DNA from: Chloroflexota bacterium
GTDB taxonomy: Bacteria > Chloroflexota > Dehalococcoidia > GIF9 > UBA5629
Direction: 5' to 3'
Assembly: GCA_026389635.1 (NCBI GenBank)
Contig: JAPLHM010000173.1
Span: forward strand, 1-10,741
Length of the DNA stretch: 10,741 nucleotides
Part shown: piece by piece, positions 5,181 to 10,741 of the stretch
Numbering within the stretch: the stretch's first letter is position 1
Layout: each line of letters opens with the position of its first letter
Notes under the pieces: model-generated
What the model saw: the letters and a program-made list of their open reading frames with translations, nothing else
What the model was told of the DNA's origin: nothing
Databases searched by the model: none
Program-made: the position numbers and the translations under genes

Positions 5181-7483
5181 TCCTGGACGGCATTCATCTT
5201 CAAGGCCGCCTTGAGCAATACGCGCTGTTCGGCAGCGGCGATATTATGCCGTGTGCGGTCTATGACATCCGGGTTTACCGATACAGAGTTGATCCCCCAT
5301 TCGACCAGCTTTTCGGCAAAGTCAGGGTAGTTGGAGGGCGCCTGCCCGCAGATGGAACAGGTGATGCCCATCTTCTGGGAGGTCTTGACTATTGACTTAA
5401 TAGACTCCATCACAGCCTTGTCCCTTTCATCATAGAGAGGGGCGCAAATCTCGCTGTCCCGGTCCACACCGAGTACAAGCTGGGTGAGATCGTTTGACCC
5501 GATGGATACGCCGTGGATACCTGCCCTGGCGTAGTCTTCCAGCCAATAGACCACTGATGGAACCTCAGCCATTACCCACAACAGCATCTCCCTGTCATCC
5601 AACAGCCCGCTGTCGTCGATAATCTTTTTGCAGCGTTTGAACTCCCACAATGTGCGCACGAACGGTATCATGAGGTGCAGGTTTTTATCCAGCTCGCGCA
5701 CCTTCTGAATAACCTTCAGTTCGAGCTCGAAAAGGTCGGGGTTGAGTATATACCTGTAGCAGCCGCGGAAGCCTATCATGGGGTTCTGCTCAACGGCCTC
5801 GTACTTGTCCCCACCCCTCAGGTTGCGGAATTCATTGGTGCGAAAATCGATAGCCCTGTAAATGATGGGCCGGGGATAAAACGCGCGGGTGAATATGCGC
5901 AGTTTCCTGACCATGGCATCGATAAACTGGTTGCTCTTGCCGTCCTCTATCAACTGCCTGGGGTGCACGCTGTCGCAGGCATCGATGACCATGAACTCGG
6001 CCCTCAGCAGGCCGATGCCGTCCACATCTTCCTTGGCTATCCTTTCCGCCTCGTGCGGCATGGCCAGGTTAACATACAGTTTGGTTGCAGTGACTATGGG
6101 AGCCGTCTTGGCCACCACCTGGGTGCCCTGCTCCTCCGCCTTCTTGTCCTCCTTGAGCTTCCCCTCATAAACGATCCCGTGTGTCCCGTCCACCGTGACC
6201 AGCATCTTGTCGCTGAGCGTCCTGGTTGCATTGCGGGTCCCCACCACGCAGGGCAGCCCCATCTCGCGCGACACGATGGCCGCGTGGCAGGTCACGCCGC
6301 CGCCATCAGTAACTATGGCGGAAGCTTTCATCATAAGGGGCACCCAATCAGGGGTGGTCATGGCAGCGACCAGCACATCCCCGCTCTCAAATCCTTCATC
6401 CGCATCAGGGGATGACAGCACACGGACCTCTCCGCTACCGCGGCCCGGGCTGGCCCCGAGACCCCTGATCAATTCCTTGCTATCTTCCGCCTCAAGTTTT
6501 TCCGATTCAACCTTTACAGAACTAATAGGGGTAGTTATGGGCCTGGACTGAAGCATGAAGACTTTATTACCTTCAATTGCCCATTCAGTATCCTGCGGGC
6601 TGCCGTAATGCTGCTCGATTTGCATCCCCAGTCCGGCGATTTGCTGAATTTCCTTGTCTGTAAGCACCTGCTCAATAGCCTCTTTCTCCGAGAGGTCAAC
6701 ATTCTTATTACGGCCTTTTTCATCCCTGATTATCTTAAATTTCTTATGTGATACCCTGGTGTCCCTGACTTTCATGCCGGCTTTATCTATCTCGTAATAA
6801 TCCGGTGTTACCAGTCCCCCCACCACCACCTCACCAAGTCCGAACGCGCCTTCAATGACCATGCTGCCCAGGTTATTGTTTCTGGGGTTGGCTGTGAACA
6901 TAACGCCGGCCTTGTCTGAATTAACCATTTTTTGCACAACCACAGCTATAACCGGCTCATCGAAGAATTCTCTTTTGGCCCTGTAAGATATTACCCTGGC
7001 GCCATACAGAGAAGCCCAGCACTCTTTGACCTTTCTTACGAGGTCATCCTTGCCGTGAACGTTGAGAAAAGTGGCGTTCATACCTGCGAAGGACGCCTGC
7101 TCCGAGTCCTCCATGGTGGCCGATGACCTGACTGCCACAGACAATGCCCTGACGGCATCCCGCTTGGAAAGTTCCTCGTACGCCTTGATGATCTCGCCCT
7201 TAATATTGGCCGGCATCTCCGAGCCGATTATCGTCTCCTGTACCTCTTTAGCCTTAGCCTGAAGGGCCGATGTATCATCCACGTTCAATCCTTCGATCGA
7301 GTGGGCAATTTTTTGCGAGAGCCCTCTTTCCGTTATAAAAAGCAAGTATGCCTGTGCCGTCACGACGAAACCCGGCGGCACCGGCAGTCCGGCTTTTACC
7401 AGCTCACCCAGGTTGGCCCCTTTTCCACCGGCCTTATTGACGTCAGCCTTGCCCAGGTCCTCGAACCATTTAACTATCTCCAT
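5177..7483 (-). CDS. ppsA: Phosphoenolpyruvate synthase (pyruvate, water dikinase)
   Basis: A 768-aa cytoplasmic enzyme converting pyruvate, ATP and water to PEP, AMP and phosphate, the entry step of gluconeogenesis. The N-terminal ATP-grasp domain spans about 1-320: the KAGGKGANLGEL element (17-28), VAVRSSATMEDSEQASFAG (116-134) and the QDTEWAIEG strand (297-305). The swivelling phosphohistidine domain (about 335-440) has catalytic His400 in DGGGVTCHAAIVSRE. The C-terminal PEP/pyruvate barrel (about 470-755) has GIGLLRAEF (489-497), IGSNDLTQL (661-669) and the general acid Cys712 in CSICGQAPS. CGQAPS and the overall layout indicate PEP synthase and not pyruvate phosphate dikinase. Length is close to the usual 790. 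The ATG has the best ribosome binding site in the window, AGGAGGG at 7490-7496. It lies 44 bases after pfkA in the same direction and is followed by a strong terminator, so it is probably the last gene of a glgP-pfkA-ppsA unit. Confidence 0.96.
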   Translation of the reverse strand: MEIVKWFEDLGKADVNKAGGKGANLGELVKAGLPVPPGFVVTAQAYLLFITERGLSQKIAHSIEGLNVDDTSALQAKAKEVQETIIGSEMPANIKGEIIKAYEELSKRDAVRALSVAVRSSATMEDSEQASFAGMNATFLNVHGKDDLVRKVKECWASLYGARVISYRAKREFFDEPVIAVVVQKMVNSDKAGVMFTANPRNNNLGSMVIEGAFGLGEVVVGGLVTPDYYEIDKAGMKVRDTRVSHKKFKIIRDEKGRNKNVDLSEKEAIEQVLTDKEIQQIAGLGMQIEQHYGSPQDTEWAIEGNKVFMLQSRPITTPISSVKVESEKLEAEDSKELIRGLGASPGRGSGEVRVLSSPDADEGFESGDVLVAAMTTPDWVPLMMKASAIVTDGGGVTCHAAIVSREMGLPCVVGTRNATRTLSDKMLVTVDGTHGIVYEGKLKEDKKAEEQGTQVVAKTAPIVTATKLYVNLAMPHEAERIAKEDVDGIGLLRAEFMVIDACDSVHPRQLIEDGKSNQFIDAMVRKLRIFTRAFYPRPIIYRAIDFRTNEFRNLRGGDKYEAVEQNPMIGFRGCYRYILNPDLFELELKVIQKVRELDKNLHLMIPFVRTLWEFKRCKKIIDDSGLLDDREMLLWVMAEVPSVVYWLEDYARAGIHGVSIGSNDLTQLVLGVDRDSEICAPLYDERDKAVMESIKSIVKTSQKMGITCSICGQAPSNYPDFAEKLVEWGINSVSVNPDVIDRTRHNIAAAEQRVLLKAALKMNAVQE

Positions 7484-7489
7484 GGATTA

Positions 7490-7496
7490 CCCTCCT
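7490..7496 (-). promoter_or_regulatory. Strong Shine-Dalgarno of ppsA
   Basis: AGGAGGG on the minus strand lies 6 bases before the ppsA ATG (7481-7483), and fixes that start. It is the only near-perfect ribosome binding site upstream of any gene start in this window, which suggests that ppsA is translated strongly and on its own, without coupling to pfkA. Confidence 0.85.
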
Positions 7497-7527
7497 GCGG
7501 CTATTAGAAATTTAGTGCCCTAATATT

Positions 7528-8508
7528 CTACAGCGATAATACCGGGATATATTTAAGGTAACGTTCATCAATAGTCTTTTTCTTTTCCCACGTGTCCCTG
7601 AAGGGTGTGTAGACGACCTCGCCCTTGATCTCACCCACGGCATGCCCTTTTTTCCCGTTCAGCAGGCCTTCCACGGCGGCTATGCCCAGGCAACTGGCGA
7701 GTATCCTGTCCGCCGCCGTGGGCGATCCGCCCCTCTGGATGTGGCCCAGCGTGCACAGCCGCGTCTCAACTTTTAAGCGCATCTGGACATACTTTGCGAT
7801 ATTAATGGTATCGTCCACCGTGTTGCCCTCGGCAACCACGATAATGCTGCTGCGTTTTCCGCTCTTAAAACTTACGCGCAGGTTCTGGCAGAGCTCCTCC
7901 ATATCTATATCGATCTCCGGAACTATGATCTGCTCTGCGCCTCCGGCAAGGCCGACGGCGAGGGCGATGAACCCGGATTTCCTGCCCATCACCTCGACGA
8001 AGAATATCCTTTCAAAAGCGCTGGCAGTGTCGCGGATGCGGTCTATAGCGTCGAGGGCAGTGTTTACGGCCGTATTGAACCCGATGGCGTTATCCGAGCC
8101 CCAGATATCGTTGTCGATGCTTGCGGGCACACCTATAAAGGCGATGTCGCCCTCCTCACCCATAGCCTGGGCAGCGCGAAATGAGCCTCCACCGCCAATA
8201 ATCACGCAGCCATCGATCCCTTCCGCCTGCAAAGCGTCTATAGCCTTCCTGCGCCCCTGCGCCTCCAGCATCTCGTTGCTGCGGGAGGTCTCCAGGATGG
8301 TTCCCCCTTTCTGAATAATGTTGGCCACCGAACGCCGGTTAAACTTCTGAAACTCGCCGGCTATTAAGCCCGAGTATCCGCGCAGTATGCCGGTCACATC
8401 CAGTCCGTGGAATATGGCACAGCGTACCACGGCCCTGATGGCAGCGTTCATGCCGGGCGCATCGCCCCCGGAGGTTAAAACGCCAATTCTCTTTATTTGC
8501 TTTTTCAT
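7528..8508 (-). CDS. pfkA: 6-phosphofructokinase (PfkA family) with an altered GGDGS loop
   Basis: A 326-aa PfkA-family protein, the usual length (E. coli 320). It phosphorylates fructose 6-phosphate to fructose 1,6-bisphosphate in glycolysis. Seen motifs: LTSGGDAPGMNAAIR (11-25), the R76 region ETSRS, SIDND with catalytic base Asp132 (130-134), substrate Arg167 and Arg176 (EVMGR 172-176), and GHIQRGGSP (255-263). Gly108 and Ala129 stand where ATP enzymes carry Gly104 and Gly124 (E. coli numbering), while PPi enzymes have Asp and Lys, so it looks ATP-dependent. Odd: the highly conserved Asp of GGDGS (E. coli Asp103, near Mg-ATP) is Gly107, codon GGA, giving GGGGS. The E. coli Thr125 equivalent is Ser130. 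The rest is intact, so this is not an obvious pseudogene, but activity or donor may differ. It follows glgP by 74 bases and precedes ppsA by 44. No well-placed Shine-Dalgarno is seen. Confidence 0.93.
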   Translation of the reverse strand: MKKQIKRIGVLTSGGDAPGMNAAIRAVVRCAIFHGLDVTGILRGYSGLIAGEFQKFNRRSVANIIQKGGTILETSRSNEMLEAQGRRKAIDALQAEGIDGCVIIGGGGSFRAAQAMGEEGDIAFIGVPASIDNDIWGSDNAIGFNTAVNTALDAIDRIRDTASAFERIFFVEVMGRKSGFIALAVGLAGGAEQIIVPEIDIDMEELCQNLRVSFKSGKRSSIIVVAEGNTVDDTINIAKYVQMRLKVETRLCTLGHIQRGGSPTAADRILASCLGIAAVEGLLNGKKGHAVGEIKGEVVYTPFRDTWEKKKTIDERYLKYIPVLSL

Positions 8509-8582
8509 TCCGCTAATAGATTACTTAATTTTCAGGCTTAACACAATGTGAGGATGGGGCAAGGCATGGTTATCCGCGCGGT

Positions 8583-10727
8583 TCAGCCGAGATTATTCGC
8601 TGCGGCGTATTGCAGGGCCTTCAGGTAGAACCGCTCGACATACTCACCGGCCATGCGGGATGTATTGAAGTACGGCGCAATCGACCGTATGCTCTCCTTC
8701 ATCATCTTTATCCAGCCGTGGGGTGTGCCATTGATATCCCGTTCGTAATAAAGCGGTATCACCTGCTTTTCCAGCAGTTCGTAAATAGCATCTGCCGTCG
8801 TGCTATCGCGGTCCGCTGAATTGACCTGGCTCCTCTCATCCACGGCCCAGCCGTTATCGCCCTTATACCCTTCGTACCACCAGCCGTCCAGCACGCTCAA
8901 GTTGACTGCCCCGTTCACCGCTGCTTTCTGACCACTTGTCCCACTGGCCTCCATCAACACCAGCGGAGTGTTCAGCCAAACATCAACCCCGACCACCAGG
9001 TCCCTTGACATATGCATATCGTAATCCTCCACAAAGGCTATCCTGCCGCCATAGTCAGGGTCCCGGGCGCAGTTATATATCTGCTGTATCAGCCTTTTGC
9101 CGTCCTCGTCCTGCGGATGCGCCTTTCCGGCGAAGATAATCTGCACGGGCGACATTTCGCGGTTTAAAATTTTCTTGAGTCTTTCAGTATCCTTAAAGAT
9201 CAGGGCAGCCCTCTTATATCCTGTGAAACGTCTGGAGAACCCGATGGTCAATACTTCGGAGTCGAGCAATGCACCCATGGCCAACGGCTGGACGGCCGCG
9301 ATGCGGTCATGGGACCACCTGTCCCGTGCGCGGTCCAGTATAGCGCTGATAAGTTTAAGCTTCAGCCAGCGGTGCATATTCCAGATCAGCTCATCAGGTA
9401 TGTCCCGGATGCCGTCCCACTTTCCTGCTTCCGCCTGGTGTTGCTCCCAGTCATCCCCCAGGAACCGCCTGAAAAGAAGCTGGAACTGTGGGGCCGCCCA
9501 GGTCGGAAGGTGTACGCCGTTGGTTATCGAACTGATCGGCGCCTCCGCTTCAGTTTTATCAGGCCACAGGCCGTGCCACATCCTGCGGCAGACCTCGCCG
9601 TGCAGCTTGCTTACGCCGTTCCTGTAGCCCGCCAGCTTGAGGCCGAGCACCGTCATATTAAATGATCCCCTGTCCTGGGGGCTGGTACCGAAATCGAAAA
9701 ATTGCTCACGTGTAATCCCGAGCTGTCCCCAGTAGCTGTGAAAATACCTGTCGATGACATCCGGCGCGAAGGCATCGTTGCCGGCGGGCAGGGGTGTATG
9801 CGTGGTAAACACCGACGTCTCCGCCACGGCCTTGAGCGCGCCATCAAGTGTCATGCCCGTTTTGACGAACTCGCGCACGCGTTCCACCAGCATAAAGGTG
9901 GTATGCCCCTCGTTGGCGTGCCAGACCGTGGGCTTTAAGCCCAGCGCCCGCAACATGCGCACCCCGCCGATCCCGATGACCAACTCCTGCAGCAATCTCA
10001 GTTCCCTGTCCCCACCGTACAGCCTGTCCGTAAGTCCGCGGTAGGCCGGGGGGTTTTCATCAAGGTTTGTGTCCAGCAAGTACAGCTTCACGCGACCAAC
10101 ATTCAGTACCCAGGCAGAAACATTGATGGATATATTATCCAGGGGCACAGTAACGGTCAGCGCTTTACCATCCGGGCTCAAAACCCGTGAAACTGCCACG
10201 TCGTCGTAATTTAACTGGTCATAGACCTCGGTCTGCCAGCCATCCTCGGATATATGCTGGTGAAAATAACCCTGCGGGTACATGAAACCCACGCCGACCA
10301 GCGGTATGCCCAGGTCGCTGGCTTCCTTGCAGTAGTCCCCGGCCAGCACACCCAACCCCCCGGCATAAATCGGCAGCGAGTTATGCAGGGCAAATTCCAA
10401 TGAGAAATAGGCTATTAATTTGCCGGCTTGCTCCGGGTGCCGCGTTTCAAACCAGGTGGAATTAAGAGAAAGGCTTTTGCGGTACTCGTCCATGGCAGAA
10501 TCGTAGCTGCCTGTGTAATTCGCATCCTCCGAGCAGGCCACCAGTTGATGATAGGGTATCTCCTTGAGCAGGCTGACGGGGTTGTGGCCGGTGTTTTTCC
10601 AGAGCTGCCTGTCCAACCTCTTGAACAGGTCCCTGGCGTCCGGGTGCCAGCTCCACCACAGGTTGTAGGCAAGCTCAGCCAACCCCGCAATACGCTCAGG
10701 GATATTCAGCTTTACCCGCTCATCCAT
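8583..10727 (-). CDS. glgP: Alpha-glucan (glycogen) phosphorylase, GT35, with DUF3417 N-terminus
   Basis: A 714-aa PLP-dependent phosphorylase of the divergent bacterial/archaeal type (shorter than E. coli GlgP/MalP). It releases glucose 1-phosphate from alpha-1,4-glucans with phosphate, in the cytoplasm. The N-terminal DUF3417 module covers about 8-95, starting IPERIAGLAELAYNLWWSW. The catalytic body shows AYFSLEFALHNSLPIYAGGL (106-125), HANEGHT (270-276), TTHTPLPAGND (308-318), the phosphate/PLP site FSRRFTGYKRA (497-507) and GKAHPQD (534-540). The PLP lysine is Lys601 in EASGTSGQKAAVNG (593-606), followed by NLSVLDGWW. The domain begins about seven residues after the chosen ATG, supporting that start. 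Only 14 bases of upstream sequence are in the window and they hold no stop in frame and no Shine-Dalgarno, so a longer N-terminus cannot be excluded. It is probably the first visible gene of the unit leading into pfkA and ppsA. Which glucan (glycogen or maltodextrin) is used cannot be told. Confidence 0.94.
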   Translation of the reverse strand: MDERVKLNIPERIAGLAELAYNLWWSWHPDARDLFKRLDRQLWKNTGHNPVSLLKEIPYHQLVACSEDANYTGSYDSAMDEYRKSLSLNSTWFETRHPEQAGKLIAYFSLEFALHNSLPIYAGGLGVLAGDYCKEASDLGIPLVGVGFMYPQGYFHQHISEDGWQTEVYDQLNYDDVAVSRVLSPDGKALTVTVPLDNISINVSAWVLNVGRVKLYLLDTNLDENPPAYRGLTDRLYGGDRELRLLQELVIGIGGVRMLRALGLKPTVWHANEGHTTFMLVERVREFVKTGMTLDGALKAVAETSVFTTHTPLPAGNDAFAPDVIDRYFHSYWGQLGITREQFFDFGTSPQDRGSFNMTVLGLKLAGYRNGVSKLHGEVCRRMWHGLWPDKTEAEAPISSITNGVHLPTWAAPQFQLLFRRFLGDDWEQHQAEAGKWDGIRDIPDELIWNMHRWLKLKLISAILDRARDRWSHDRIAAVQPLAMGALLDSEVLTIGFSRRFTGYKRAALIFKDTERLKKILNREMSPVQIIFAGKAHPQDEDGKRLIQQIYNCARDPDYGGRIAFVEDYDMHMSRDLVVGVDVWLNTPLVLMEASGTSGQKAAVNGAVNLSVLDGWWYEGYKGDNGWAVDERSQVNSADRDSTTADAIYELLEKQVIPLYYERDINGTPHGWIKMMKESIRSIAPYFNTSRMAGEYVERFYLKALQYAAANNLG

Positions 10728-10741
10728 GCAAGGCCCGTATG

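Noticed and set aside
5177..7483. Pyruvate phosphate dikinase
   Set aside because: The general-acid segment reads CGQAPS and the length is about 770, both of which fit PEP synthase and not the roughly 870-aa dikinase.
8518..8546. A possible pfkA promoter, TTGTGT-17-TAATCT on the minus strand
   Set aside because: The spacing is right and the start would be nearly leaderless, but each hexamer matches the consensus at only three positions, so it is not listed as a feature.
1..10741. CRISPR arrays, insertion sequences, tRNA or rRNA genes, phage or defence genes
   Set aside because: No regularly spaced repeats, transposase motifs or cloverleaf-like segments were seen, and gene-free stretches never exceed about 160 bases.

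Overview
The window is protein-coding bacterial DNA, GC-rich and tightly packed. It holds eight genes, no RNA genes and no mobile elements. The gene set suggests an anaerobic bacterium that makes its own sugars: an NDP-forming acyl-CoA synthetase, PEP synthase, an ATP-type phosphofructokinase, and a DUF3417-type alpha-glucan phosphorylase. From the style of these proteins I would guess Chloroflexota, perhaps Dehalococcoidia. That is an impression only; no marker gene here settles it.

Left part (1-2165). A partial acyl-CoA synthetase (NDP-forming) runs off the left edge on the minus strand. A 157-bp divergent intergenic region separates it from a plus-strand gene pair, with a sigma70-like promoter on each side. 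The pair is an extended short-chain dehydrogenase (398-1402) and, one base after its stop, a membrane protein closely resembling eukaryotic steroid 5-alpha-reductase (1404-2165). The second protein keeps nearly every known active-site residue of human SRD5A2 at almost the same numbering. This apparent steroid or isoprenoid A-ring reduction pair is the most unusual content of the window.

Middle (2194-5176, minus strand). hemW (radical SAM heme chaperone) follows lepA (elongation factor 4), in the order lepA then hemW, a common bacterial pairing. The short lepA upstream region is dense with signals. It has a strong intrinsic terminator hairpin for the gene upstream, a T-tract that also contains a -10-like box two bases from the lepA start region, an 11-bp palindrome, and an exact TATAAT next to the upstream stop codon.

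Right part (5177-10727, minus strand). The transcription order is glgP, pfkA, ppsA, with gaps of 74 and 44 bp, probably one central-carbon operon. Phosphorylase releases glucose-1-phosphate from glycogen, Pfk drives glycolysis, and PEP synthase runs the pyruvate-to-PEP step of gluconeogenesis. The terminator before lepA closes this unit. The phosphofructokinase lacks the normally conserved Asp of its GGDGS loop (it has GGGGS), which is unusual.

Only ppsA has a strong Shine-Dalgarno sequence. Several other genes have promoter-like elements placed so that the transcript would start within about ten bases of the ATG, suggesting frequent leaderless or SD-independent initiation.
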